From Tabrizicola sp. (GTDB lineage: Bacteria; Pseudomonadota; Alphaproteobacteria; Rhodobacterales; Rhodobacteraceae): DNA of 64,000 bases. Below the pieces are notes generated by a model, which did not search any database, was not told where the DNA came from, and saw only the letters and a program-made list of their open reading frames with translations. The DNA lies in assembly GCA_025458105.1 (NCBI GenBank), contig JALOTD010000012.1, forward strand, positions 1-64,000, written 5' to 3'. Below, in pieces: positions 56,243 to 63,947 of this stretch (its first letter is position 1; each line of letters begins with the position of its first letter). The translations under genes and the position numbers were made by a program.

Positions 56243-56562
56243 TGGGCATGGAGAAGTTCAGCAAGCCGGGCCTTGGGAAGTGGCGGGTTGTGCAGAAGGC
56301 CGAGGAGGTCTTTGAGGTTCGCACACCCGACAACGCGGTCTATGGCCGCTACAGCTCGCTTTCGCAGGCCGCCGCGACCGCGTCCACCCGGCAGAAAGAG
56401 ACTGATCTGGCTGCACGCCGCAAAACCCGTGCCTGCATGTGCTGCACGGAGCCCTTCCAGAGCGAGGGCATCCACAACCGGTTGTGCAGCCGCTGCCGGT
56501 CGAAGGAGGCCGACAACTGGAACCCCTACGGCCTGGCCCCCCGGAGCGGACGAGCGAAATGA
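56242..56562 (+). CDS. Small phage protein with four-cysteine zinc-finger-like motif
   Basis: 106 residues from the ATG at 56242 (a GTG at 56239 is possible). The N-terminal part GKWRVVQKAEEVFEVRTPDNAVYGRYSSLSQAAA resembles a small beta domain. The C-terminal part has CMCCTEPFQSEGIHNRLCSRCR, where CxxC and CxxC could bind zinc as in treble-clef or DksA-like fingers. A regulatory or nucleic-acid-binding role is possible. Confidence 0.6.
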   Translation: MGMEKFSKPGLGKWRVVQKAEEVFEVRTPDNAVYGRYSSLSQAAATASTRQKETDLAARRKTRACMCCTEPFQSEGIHNRLCSRCRSKEADNWNPYGLAPRSGRAK

Positions 56563-56813
56563 GCGCGATCGGCCGGATCCATGCTGCCAGCCTTTCCAGT
56601 CCCCGGCTGCGCCGGTTGCTGAAGGTGCTCGGGACCGGCCAGACGCTGACCACGCTGGATATCGTGCGGCGGGCCAAGGTGATGGCGGTCAGCGCCAGCA
56701 TCTCGGAGCTGCGCGTCCACAGCGCGGAAATCACCTGCGTCCGGCAGGCTGCCCCCAGCGGAGTGGGCACCTGCTTCTACTACACCATGACGAAGGCACC
56801 TGACCTGAAATGA
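56559..56813 (+). CDS. Small winged-helix-like phage protein
   Basis: 84 residues from MSAIGRIHAASL (ATG at 56559, overlapping the previous stop). LTTLDIVRRAKVMAVSASISELRVHSAEITCVRQ looks like a helix-turn-helix with wing, as in helix-turn-helix domains of phage-encoded replication or regulatory proteins. Not assigned further. Confidence 0.5.
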   Translation: MSAIGRIHAASLSSPRLRRLLKVLGTGQTLTTLDIVRRAKVMAVSASISELRVHSAEITCVRQAAPSGVGTCFYYTMTKAPDLK

Positions 56814-57082
56814 CCCTACCGGAAGACGCGCGATCGGTACTCAACTATGTGGACTGGACCCTCGGTCAGCTTTGCCTGATCGTGGGCGACCTCTGCAGAG
56901 AAGCTCACATGTCCGATGAGGACATCAAGGATATCCTTTCCCAGGGCAACTCCGATCACCTCGAAATCATCAGCGATGAGGCTGACTCAGCTCTCTTGAG
57001 AATCGAGCAAATCGTCACCGAAGCACGGCTCTCGATCCAAACCCTCGTCGCTACCTATCGGGCGGAGGCTGATCGTGGCTGA
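56810..57082 (+). CDS. Small acidic phage protein, unknown
   Basis: 90 residues, acidic and helical (SDEDIKDILSQGNSDHLEIISDEADSALLRIEQIV). Overlaps both neighbours. Codon use looks less GC-biased than flanking genes. No family recognised. Confidence 0.55.
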   Translation: MTLPEDARSVLNYVDWTLGQLCLIVGDLCREAHMSDEDIKDILSQGNSDHLEIISDEADSALLRIEQIVTEARLSIQTLVATYRAEADRG

Positions 57083-57935
57083 ACGTATGCCTTCCTTCAG
57101 CGAAGTGGCGCTTGCAGACATCCGGGTGCCGGCCGACCGGCTGCGTCCGATCAGCGAGGCTAAGGTCGCAGCCCTGATGCAAGTGATCGAGGAAGGCGTG
57201 TTCCTGGGCGCGATCACCGTGCGCCGGCTCGGCAAAACCAACACCCTGATCGATGGGGCGCACCGGCTGGAAGCTGTGCGGCGCCTGGGCCGGGAGACGA
57301 TCCGCGCCGACGTGCTGGACTGCAGCTCCAGCGAGGCACGACGGCTGGAAGTGACCGGCAACCTGACTGCCGGAATGACGCCTGTTCAGGACGCCATCTT
57401 CCTTGGCGTCTATCAGGACGAATACGAAAAGCTGCACCCGGAGACGAAGCGTGGCGTGGCCGGTGCGCTCGCGAAGAACGGTCTGCAACGTGCAAATTTG
57501 CACGTTGCAGAACTCGTCGCCGAGAGCCGCCAGATCACTCCAGCGCAGGTGCGCAGGATTATCGCTGCTGGGCGCGCCCTGACTCGCGACGAGCGTGCCG
57601 CCCTTCAAGCTGCGCGCCACAAGATCCCGATGAGCGAGGTCGAGAAGCTGGGCAAGATCGGCGATCAGCCGCTCCGGGCCCTGGCTGTCGAAGCGCTGCT
57701 TGAGGGCAAGAAGGTCGCCACGGCCATCCGCGCCGCGAAGGCCGAGGCGGGCGGTGAAGCCCCCGTTAAGGACCCGGCTGAAGAGGCCTTCACGGCTCTT
57801 TCCAAGGCCTGGGCACGGGCGCCGATGGCCGCGAAGAATCGGTTCCTGATGCAGTACCGCCACGAGGTTTGGGAAGCCCAGAACAAGGGCGAGCCGCTGG
57901 CCAACTTCCTGGAACCGGAGGGGGATGAAAAGTGA
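57075..57935 (+). CDS. ParB-like nuclease-domain protein of Mu-like phage
   Basis: 286 residues from the GTG at 57075 with GGAGG upstream. The ParB/Srx domain covers about residues 10-100: LADIRVPADRLRPISEAKVAALMQVI, then ITVRRLGKTNTLIDGAHRLEAVRRLG (GAHRLEA is the ParB nucleotide-binding type motif), then VTGNLTAGMTPVQDA. The middle contains a helix-turn-helix-like region and the rest is Ala/Lys-rich helical. It lies directly before the MuA gene (overlap of 4 bp). A perfect 30-bp palindrome lies inside the gene. ParB-like proteins of this type are found in Mu-like phages; the role could be DNA spreading or centromere-like binding. Confidence 0.8.
   Translation: MAERMPSFSEVALADIRVPADRLRPISEAKVAALMQVIEEGVFLGAITVRRLGKTNTLIDGAHRLEAVRRLGRETIRADVLDCSSSEARRLEVTGNLTAGMTPVQDAIFLGVYQDEYEKLHPETKRGVAGALAKNGLQRANLHVAELVAESRQITPAQVRRIIAAGRALTRDERAALQAARHKIPMSEVEKLGKIGDQPLRALAVEALLEGKKVATAIRAAKAEAGGEAPVKDPAEEAFTALSKAWARAPMAAKNRFLMQYRHEVWEAQNKGEPLANFLEPEGDEK
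57482..57511. promoter_or_regulatory. Perfect 30-bp palindrome within the ParB-like gene
   Basis: Left arm TCTGCAACGTGCAAA, followed directly by its exact reverse complement, with no spacer. It encodes GLQRANLHVAE in frame. Length, perfection and location in a ParB-type gene suggest a protein binding site (parS-like or repressor-like). Half-sites similar to it occur at the prophage left end. Confidence 0.65.
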
Positions 57936-60073
57936 CCCTCACCCCCGCCCAGGAATGGTGGACGCCTGCGCAGATCGCCGAGAGCGGTCTGCCGGACCTG
58001 CCGAAGACCCGGCAGGGCGTTGACGCTCTGGCAGACCGGCTGAACTGGCGCGGAGCCAGCAAGTTCGCGCGCCGTCGGGCGGGCAAGGGCGGGGGCTGGG
58101 AGTACAGCTGGAAGCTCTTCCCGAACCGGGCCCAGCAGGCGCTGATCAAGCAGGCCGTAGCCCCGAAGGCCGCTGCCGCCCGCGCCCGTGACGAGGTCTG
58201 GGCCTGGTACGAGGGCCTGCCGCAGACTGTGAAATCCAAGGCCGAGGCGCGACTTCTGGTGATCCAGAAGGTCGAGGCGCTGGAACCCGGCATCGGGCGG
58301 TTCCTGGCTGTCGAACAGGTGGCGCAGATGGATCAGGTCGGGGCGCGCACGGTCTGGTCGTGGTTCGCCATGATCGAGGGGATCGCGGTGCATGACCGGC
58401 TGGCTTACCTCGCGCCCCGGAACCGCGCCGCCGAGAAGCGGCCCCGCGCCAAGGAGTGCAGCCCGGAGTTCGTCGAGCTTCTGAAGTCGGACTATCTGCG
58501 CCTGGAAGCCCCGCCCTTCACCGACTGCTATCGCCGCGCCGTGCGGGTGGCCAAAGAGAAGGGCCTGGACATCCTGCCCGAGCGGACCATGCGGAGGCAT
58601 CTCGACGCGGCCGTCAGCCGGGTGACCCAAGTGCTGGCGCGGCAGGGCGTCGATGCCGTCAAGCGGCTCTTCCCCTCTCAGGTCCGGGACAAGACCTGTC
58701 TTCAGGCCTTGCAGGCGGTGAACGCCGACTTCCACAAGTTCGACGTTTTCGTCCGCTGGCCAGCCGTCGGCAGCGAGCCCGGCCTTGTCACGCGGCCCCA
58801 GATGGTCGCGTTCCAGGACATCTATTCGGGCCGCATCCTGGCCTGGCGGATCGACCAGACGCCCAACTCGACTGCCGTCATGCTGTGCGCGGGCGACATG
58901 ATCGAGGCCTGGGGCATCCCGGAGCATGTCCTCCTAGACAACGGGCGCGAGTTCGCAGCGAAGGCCATCACCGGCGGCGCTGCCACCCGGTTCCGGTTCA
59001 AGGTCAAGGAAGACGACATTCCGGGCCTCTTCACGGCGCTTGGCTGCACGATCCACTGGGCCACGCCCTACAGCGGCCAATCGAAGCCGATCGAGCGCGC
59101 CTTCCGGGACATGTGCCAGTCCATCGCAAAGGACCCGCGCCTGGCTGGGGCCTACACCGGCAACACGATCGACGCGAAGCCCGAGAACTACGGCAGCCGC
59201 GCGGTGGAGCTGGAGGAGTTCCTGAAAGTCGTCGCCGAGGGGATCGAGGAGCACAATGCCCGCGAGAACCGCCGGTCAGAAGTGGCCTTCGGGCGGTCTT
59301 TCAACGCGGTCTTCGACGAAAGCTATGCGACCGCGCCGATCCGCAAGGCGACCGAGGCGCAGCGCCGGTTGTGGCTGCTGGGGGCCGAGGGCCTGCGGGC
59401 CGATGCCAAGAGCGGGATGATCCGCTTCCAGGGGAACGAGTTCTGGGAGCCCTGGCTGACAGAGTTCGCGGGCCATCGAGTGGTGATCCGCTTCGCCCCA
59501 GCGGATCTGTGGTCGGGCATCCATGTCTATGCCCAGGACGGGGCCTATCTCGGCCATGCCGCGTGCCGGTTGAAGGTCGGCTTCTTCGACATGGACGAGG
59601 CGCGCATCCATGCCCGCGCACGGTCGGCTTGGCTGAAGGCTCAGAAAGCCGAAGTCGAGGCACATCGGACACTGACGGCCATGCAGTTGGGGATGACCGT
59701 GGACGCGCTGTCCACCGCGCCTGTGCCCAGGGTCGAGGCCAAAGTAGTGCGCGCACAGTTCGGCAAGGCGCTACCCGAGGCTCCGGCCCGGCCCAGCGGG
59801 TCGCCGCCGATCGACGAGGCGACCTTCGATCGCATTCAGGCGGGCGTTGTCGCCAATCTGGACGCCGCACGGGCAGGCAAGACCCCTGCCGCGACGGCCG
59901 AGGAAACCGCACGCGACCGGTTCCGCCGGGCCTTGGACATCGAACGGAAGCTGGAGGCAGGTGAACCCGTCACGCGGGACCAAGAGCGCTGGCTCTCGGT
60001 CTTCCAGAACACCTCGGAATACCGGTCGGAGCGTCTGCTCTGGGACGATTTCGGGGACGCGATTTTCGGATGA
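57932..60073 (+). CDS. Mu-like transposase A
   Basis: DDE transposase that cuts the phage ends and joins them to target DNA. 713 residues. The N-terminal HTH region (EWWTPAQIAESGLPDLPKTRQGVDALADRL) is the Mu-type DNA-binding domain. The catalytic core has D266 (VNADFHKFDVFVRW), D336 (LLDNGREFAAK) and E388 (QSKPIERAFRDM), with FRFKVKEDD between as in MuA. A beta-barrel domain follows, and a C-terminal tail (about 620-713) that would contact MuB. All catalytic residues are present. The stop is 59 bp before MuB. Confidence 0.94.
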   Translation: MTLTPAQEWWTPAQIAESGLPDLPKTRQGVDALADRLNWRGASKFARRRAGKGGGWEYSWKLFPNRAQQALIKQAVAPKAAAARARDEVWAWYEGLPQTVKSKAEARLLVIQKVEALEPGIGRFLAVEQVAQMDQVGARTVWSWFAMIEGIAVHDRLAYLAPRNRAAEKRPRAKECSPEFVELLKSDYLRLEAPPFTDCYRRAVRVAKEKGLDILPERTMRRHLDAAVSRVTQVLARQGVDAVKRLFPSQVRDKTCLQALQAVNADFHKFDVFVRWPAVGSEPGLVTRPQMVAFQDIYSGRILAWRIDQTPNSTAVMLCAGDMIEAWGIPEHVLLDNGREFAAKAITGGAATRFRFKVKEDDIPGLFTALGCTIHWATPYSGQSKPIERAFRDMCQSIAKDPRLAGAYTGNTIDAKPENYGSRAVELEEFLKVVAEGIEEHNARENRRSEVAFGRSFNAVFDESYATAPIRKATEAQRRLWLLGAEGLRADAKSGMIRFQGNEFWEPWLTEFAGHRVVIRFAPADLWSGIHVYAQDGAYLGHAACRLKVGFFDMDEARIHARARSAWLKAQKAEVEAHRTLTAMQLGMTVDALSTAPVPRVEAKVVRAQFGKALPEAPARPSGSPPIDEATFDRIQAGVVANLDAARAGKTPAATAEETARDRFRRALDIERKLEAGEPVTRDQERWLSVFQNTSEYRSERLLWDDFGDAIFG

Positions 60074-60132
60074 GGGGAGCCGCCGGGGGCGGGCAAACAC
60101 CCCACGGCGGCGAGTAGTGAGCAGGAGAGAAA

Positions 60133-60906
60133 ATGACAGGAACTGGGGAACTTTACAATACGGTCGCGCCCTTGGCGAACGTGACGCGCCTGGTGGCACT
60201 TGTAGACCGGTGCCAGAACCGGGGTCCGGGACTTCCTGGACTTGGCTGCTTTTTCGGGCGCGCCGGTTTGGGCAAGACCACGGGCGGGATCTACGTCACG
60301 AACACGATGAGCGCCTGCCACGTCGAGGCGTTGCCTTTCGGCGGGCTGAAGAAGCTTCTGGAAATGATCGTGACCGAGTTGGGGCTGCGTCCGAAGCGTT
60401 TGATCCCCGACATGTTCGACCAGGCTGCCGCAGAACTGGCCGTGACCGGCCGCCCGCTGATCATCGACGAGGCCGACCACATCCTGGCGACCAAGACGAT
60501 CGAGGCTGTCCGCAAGCTGCACGACGTCTCTGGCGCACCGGTGATCCTGATGGGTGAGGAGCTGCTGCCACAGAAGCTGCAGGCTTGGGAGCGGGTTCAT
60601 GGCCGCATGCTGGCCTGGGTCGAGGCTGAGCCGGGCACCATCAAGGACGTTGAGCATCTGGCGCGAGTCTATGCGCGGGACGTCGAGATCGTGCCCGAGC
60701 TGCGAGAGGCGGTCCTGACGGCCTCTCGGGGTTCGATCCGCTACATCAGCACCAACCTTGCTGCCATCGCCGAGTTCGCGGCGGTGCGCGGTCTGGTCCG
60801 CATGACCCTGGCCGACTGGGGCAACGGGGCCTTCCACACTGGCGAGCCGCCGGTCCTGCGGCGCGGGGCTGTCCCTGCCGTGGCGCGGAAGGGGAGGGCG
60901 GCATGA
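60133..60906 (+). CDS. MuB-like AAA+ target-DNA-selection ATPase
   Basis: 257 residues. Walker A GRAGLGKTTGG (about residue 45), Walker B GRPLIIDEADHI (about 110), sensor segment VILMGEELLPQKL. It is shorter than Mu B (312 residues) and begins nearly at the ATPase domain, so it may lack the N-terminal HTH. It binds target DNA, activates transposase A and gives target immunity. It overlaps the next gene by four bases. Confidence 0.9.
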   Translation: MTGTGELYNTVAPLANVTRLVALVDRCQNRGPGLPGLGCFFGRAGLGKTTGGIYVTNTMSACHVEALPFGGLKKLLEMIVTELGLRPKRLIPDMFDQAAAELAVTGRPLIIDEADHILATKTIEAVRKLHDVSGAPVILMGEELLPQKLQAWERVHGRMLAWVEAEPGTIKDVEHLARVYARDVEIVPELREAVLTASRGSIRYISTNLAAIAEFAAVRGLVRMTLADWGNGAFHTGEPPVLRRGAVPAVARKGRAA

Positions 60907-61451
60907 CGCACGATTGGACCAAGGACGCAGAATCGATGGCAGAGGCAGCCTTTGCCCTGGCCTGCACGCTCGACCAGTTTGGCTACACAGACCTGGCCCG
61001 GCGCATGGACAAGTCGTCGACCTGGGCCCGAAACCGGGTACAGGCCTGGATCAAGGCCGGTCTTCTGGAGGAAGTCCCGGCGGACGAGGGTGCCCCATGG
61101 CAATGGCGAGTGAAGGACAGCGCGAGGCAGGCGTTGCAGGTCCGCGCCCGGTCGCCTGAGGACAATCTCTGGACCGCAATGCGGCAGATGAAGAGCTTCA
61201 GCCCACGCACCTTGGCGGCCCATGCGACAACCGAGACCGTCGCGATTTCATTGGAGAACGCCCAAGCGTACTGCCGCGCTTTGCTTGGTGCGGGCTATCT
61301 GGCCGTAGCCCGGAAGGCCGTCCCAGGCAGGACCGAGCCGATCTACCGGCTGATCCGCAACACCGGCCCCCGTCCGCCGCGCGAAAAGCGAGTCCGCGCC
61401 GTAATCGACGCCAACACCGAGCAGACCATCGTGATCGGGGGTGGCCAATGA
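60903..61451 (+). CDS. Phage early protein with winged-helix-like segments
   Basis: 182 residues. LDQFGYTDLARRMDKSSTWARNRVQAWIKAGLLEEVP and FSPRTLAAHATTETVAISLENAQAYCRALLGAGYLAV both read like winged-helix halves, so a tandem wHTH DNA-binding protein is likely. Homologues occur after MuB in Mu-like phages of alphaproteobacteria. Role unknown. Confidence 0.6.
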   Translation: MTHDWTKDAESMAEAAFALACTLDQFGYTDLARRMDKSSTWARNRVQAWIKAGLLEEVPADEGAPWQWRVKDSARQALQVRARSPEDNLWTAMRQMKSFSPRTLAAHATTETVAISLENAQAYCRALLGAGYLAVARKAVPGRTEPIYRLIRNTGPRPPREKRVRAVIDANTEQTIVIGGGQ

Positions 61452-61822
61452 GCGCCGACATGATTGCGATGGCCGAAGAGGCCTGGGGTGCGCCCTTGCC
61501 CGACTGGATCCGTGCGCTGGCCATCGCCTGCGGCCGTTCCAGCCAGTCGAAGGTCGCAGCCCAGCTGGACCGGTCGCCTGCCGTCGTCAGCACCGTCCTG
61601 CGCAAGAAGTATGCCGGGTCCTACGAGCGGATCGAGGAGCGGGTCAGGGGCATACTCATGGACGGGCGGGTCGAGTGCCCGGCCCTGGGGCAGCTTCCCA
61701 GCCACGAATGCCAGGACTGGCGGGAGAAGTCCAAGACCTTCGCCCCCGGCAATCCGCTGCGCACTCGTATGTTCCGGGCCTGCCAGCGCTGCCCGGTCTT
61801 CAAGGGGGAGGGAGAGGCATAA
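61448..61822 (+). CDS. Phage helix-turn-helix regulator with C-terminal cysteine cluster
   Basis: 124 residues. SSQSKVAAQLDRSPAVVSTVLRKKYAGSYERIEERVRG is an HTH of the XRE-like or similar type found in Mu-like prophages. The C-terminal half has Cys at VECPALG, HECQDW and ACQRCPVF, probably a metal-binding cluster. The stop overlaps the start of the next gene (TAATG). Confidence 0.65.
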   Translation: MSADMIAMAEEAWGAPLPDWIRALAIACGRSSQSKVAAQLDRSPAVVSTVLRKKYAGSYERIEERVRGILMDGRVECPALGQLPSHECQDWREKSKTFAPGNPLRTRMFRACQRCPVFKGEGEA

Positions 61823-62325
61823 TGGGACCTGCACTTTTTGGGGTAATTCACACGTTGAGCCCGCAACGCCAATCGCCACCCTCCAAGCCGTCGATCAGCC
61901 AGTTGATCCGAGCCTATGCACGTCTTCTGGGTCTTTCCGTCGATGACCTGACCGGACCAAGCAAGGCTGCGGTCATCAGTCATCATCGGCACCGGCTGAT
62001 GTACCTGATCCGGCAAATCGATCCGACAGCGTCCTACACGCTGATCGGTCGCTATCTGGGCGGGCGCGACATGGCCACTGTCCATGAGGCCGTCCGCAAG
62101 GTCGGCTATGGCGCTAACGCTGACCGCATGCTGGCCGACCAACTGGTCGAGACAGCACGGCAAGTCGTGCAGGAGGCCCACGAGGAGGCATCGACAGAGC
62201 GACAGGCGAGGCCCTGGCAGCTGCTTGCGGCGATCCAGGTCCTTCACGACGGCGAGCTGACCGACGCCGAGGCCCGCAAGGCAGCGCTGTCCTTCCTGAG
62301 CCAGCTGGAGGGTGCCAATGGCTGA
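61822..62325 (+). CDS. Phage protein with DnaA domain-IV-like DNA-binding region
   Basis: 167 residues from the ATG at 61822. Residues about 25-95 match the DnaA C-terminal domain: ISQLIRAYARLLGLSVDDL, HRLMYLIRQIDPTASYTLIGRYLGGRDMATVHEAVRKV, where GRDMATV corresponds to the DnaA-box signature GRDHTTV. There is no AAA+ ATPase part. The remainder is charged helical. It may bind DnaA-box-like sites to regulate phage or host replication. Domain call by hand comparison. Confidence 0.7.
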   Translation: MGPALFGVIHTLSPQRQSPPSKPSISQLIRAYARLLGLSVDDLTGPSKAAVISHHRHRLMYLIRQIDPTASYTLIGRYLGGRDMATVHEAVRKVGYGANADRMLADQLVETARQVVQEAHEEASTERQARPWQLLAAIQVLHDGELTDAEARKAALSFLSQLEGANG

Positions 62326-62551
62326 GGTGCCCCACAACCCGAAGACCCTGCGCCAGGTGATAGAAGGTGCCTCTCGCGCGGTCGGAAAAATCGACATGCA
62401 CGGCCTGCGCGGCATCACTGGCCTGTCGATCACCGAAATCGAGGACATGGCCCTGGCGCTGGTCGCCCTGGGCCTGATCGCCACCCCGCCGGGCGAAGCC
62501 CCGCCCGACACCCTGATCCTGACCCGAAAGGAGGCCCAAGATGGCCAGTGA
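62318..62551 (+). CDS. Small phage protein, HTH-like, unknown
   Basis: 77 residues from the ATG at 62318 with GGAG 8 bases upstream. LRGITGLSITEIEDMALALVALGLIA could be a small winged helix. Overlaps both neighbours. Confidence 0.5.
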   Translation: MAEVPHNPKTLRQVIEGASRAVGKIDMHGLRGITGLSITEIEDMALALVALGLIATPPGEAPPDTLILTRKEAQDGQ

Positions 62552-63194
62552 GTTCAAACCCGCGCCGATCCCCACCGGGCGCATCACCATCGACGGGACC
62601 GAGCGGATCATAGACGCCAAAGGCGGCTACCTGCCCGTCTCGACCGTCAAACCCGCCGACCTGCTGATCGACCAGACCGTGCGCAGCATCATGGGCTGGA
62701 TGGTCGCGGCCAGCGAGCAGATCGCCCGGCTGAAGGCCCACACCTTCGAGGACATTGGCGCGCTGGAGGCGCTTCTGGCCGAGCAGTATGGCGCGACCCT
62801 GGGCGGCAAGAAGGGCAACATGACCCTGACCAGCTTTGACGGCTGCCTGAAGGTGCAGGTCCAGGTCGCAGACCGACTGACCTTCGGACCCGAGCTTCAG
62901 ATCGCCAAGACCCTGCTGGACGAGTGCCTGAACGAATGGGCAGCCAGCGCCCGGCCCGAGTTGCAGGCCATCGTCACCCGCGCCTTCAACACCGACAAGG
63001 AAGGCCAGATCAACCGGGCCGAGATCTTCACCCTGTTGCGGCTGGAAATCGAGGACGCGCGCTGGAAAGAGGCCATGCGGGCGATCCGCGATGCGATCCG
63101 GGTCGAGGGCACCCAGACCTACATCCGCGCCTACCGCCGCGACAGCGCCGACCAGCCCTGGCACCCCGTGACCATCGACATGGCGAAGGCCTGA
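62541..63194 (+). CDS. DUF3164 family phage protein
   Basis: 217 residues. IIDAKGGYLPVSTVKPADLLIDQTVR, GKKGNMTLTSFDGCLKVQVQVADRLTFGPELQIAK and IRAYRRDSADQPWHPVTIDMA are features of DUF3164, a protein conserved in early regions of Mu-like phages. Function unknown. Preceded by AAGGAGG. Confidence 0.8.
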   Translation: MASEFKPAPIPTGRITIDGTERIIDAKGGYLPVSTVKPADLLIDQTVRSIMGWMVAASEQIARLKAHTFEDIGALEALLAEQYGATLGGKKGNMTLTSFDGCLKVQVQVADRLTFGPELQIAKTLLDECLNEWAASARPELQAIVTRAFNTDKEGQINRAEIFTLLRLEIEDARWKEAMRAIRDAIRVEGTQTYIRAYRRDSADQPWHPVTIDMAKA

Positions 63195-63197
63195 GCC

Positions 63198-63338
63198 ATG
63201 GCAGACGCGTACTTGCCTGTCTGGATACATGACCTGCCCGCAGACTTCGTCTGCCAGCCCGACGGCCAACTCAGGCTGAAGGTCGCAGATGCCGTTGCCA
63301 AGGGAACGGTGAAGGTCGTTGCCGGGCCGCTTCTCTGA
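63198..63338 (+). CDS. Very small phage protein (46 aa), unknown
   Basis: ATG at 63198 three bases after the DUF3164 stop. Encodes MADAYLPVWIHDLPADFVCQ and ends KVVAGPLL. Reading direction, tight spacing and codon pattern fit the operon. No motif. Coding status is probable, not proven. Confidence 0.45.
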   Translation: MADAYLPVWIHDLPADFVCQPDGQLRLKVADAVAKGTVKVVAGPLL

Positions 63339-63347
63339 CATGTGCGC

Positions 63348-63431
63348 GTGGACATCAAACGTCCCTACTGGAGGCCAGAGAACGACCCGGCCCAGCCGCA
63401 ACGCGCCACGCTGGAGGCTTATCATGGCTGA
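63348..63431 (+). CDS. Possible 27-aa phage peptide
   Basis: GTG at 63348 encodes VDIKRPYWRPENDPAQPQRA and stops at 63429-63431, overlapping the next start. No clear ribosome binding site. Low confidence. Confidence 0.25.
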   Translation: MDIKRPYWRPENDPAQPQRATLEAYHG

Positions 63432-63552
63432 GGCCTTCGCGTTCTTCCTGGCCTGCACCGCCTTCGGCATCCTGCTCGGCCGCAGCTGGGACGCGGCCGC
63501 GCTGGCCCTGTGCCTGGCCTTGCTGATCGCGGTCACCCAGACCGTTCAGTGA
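63424..63552 (+). CDS. Small membrane phage protein (42 aa)
   Basis: ATG at 63424 with GGAGG seven bases upstream. Two hydrophobic stretches (FAFFLACTAFGILLG and AALALCLALLIAV) indicate a membrane hairpin. Unknown function. Confidence 0.5.
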   Translation: MAEAFAFFLACTAFGILLGRSWDAAALALCLALLIAVTQTVQ

Positions 63553-63559
63553 CCCCATC

Positions 63560-63579
63560 CCCGGCGGTGCGCCGCCGGG
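63560..63579. terminator. GC-rich hairpin between small ORFs and HU gene
   Basis: Perfect stem CCCGGCGG / CCGCCGGG with loop TGCG. No U run. It may separate the early operon from the HU transcript or act as an attenuator. Confidence 0.35.
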
Positions 63580-63624
63580 TCAACCCCGCGCCAGTGAGGC
63601 GCTGCCACCAGAGGAAGACCTGAC

Positions 63625-63891
63625 ATGACCGTGTCCAAAGGAAAACTGATCGACGACCTGGCCGAAACCCAGGGCATGACGAAAGCCGCCGCAGGCGCCT
63701 GTGTGGATGCCCTCCTGAACCTGATCCGGGGCGGTGCCGCCGCCGGAGAGAAGGTGATCATCCAGGGCTTCGGCACCTTCGAGATGAAGACCCGAGCCGC
63801 CCGCACGGGCCGGAACCCGCAGACCGGCCTGCCGGTCGACATCCCGGCCTCAACCACGATGACCTTCAAGGCTGCCAAGCCCAAGGCCTGA
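63625..63891 (+). CDS. HU/IHF-family DNA-bending protein encoded by the prophage
   Basis: 88 residues. MTVSKGKLIDDLAETQGMTKAAAGACVDALLNLI is the dimerising helical part, and GFGTFEMKTRAARTGRNPQTG the beta-arm with the proline tip typical of HU. In Mu the host supplies HU and IHF for transpososome assembly; here a phage copy may do so. AGAGGAAG precedes the ATG. Confidence 0.9.
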   Translation: MTVSKGKLIDDLAETQGMTKAAAGACVDALLNLIRGGAAAGEKVIIQGFGTFEMKTRAARTGRNPQTGLPVDIPASTTMTFKAAKPKA

Positions 63892-63898
63892 TCCTTTG

Positions 63899-63923
63899 CC
63901 CCCGGCCCTGCCTGGGCCGGGGG
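63899..63923 (+). terminator. Hairpin downstream of HU gene
   Basis: Perfect 10-bp stem CCCCCGGCCC / GGGCCGGGGG with loop TGCCT, eight bases after the HU stop. No U tract, so the terminator call is tentative. Confidence 0.45.
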
Positions 63924-63947
63924 TGCTGCCACAAGGGGACGAACACC

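Noticed and set aside
58456-59964. 502-codon plus-strand frame inside the MuA gene
   Set aside because: Out-of-frame shadow within a transposase whose three catalytic residues are all in the other frame.
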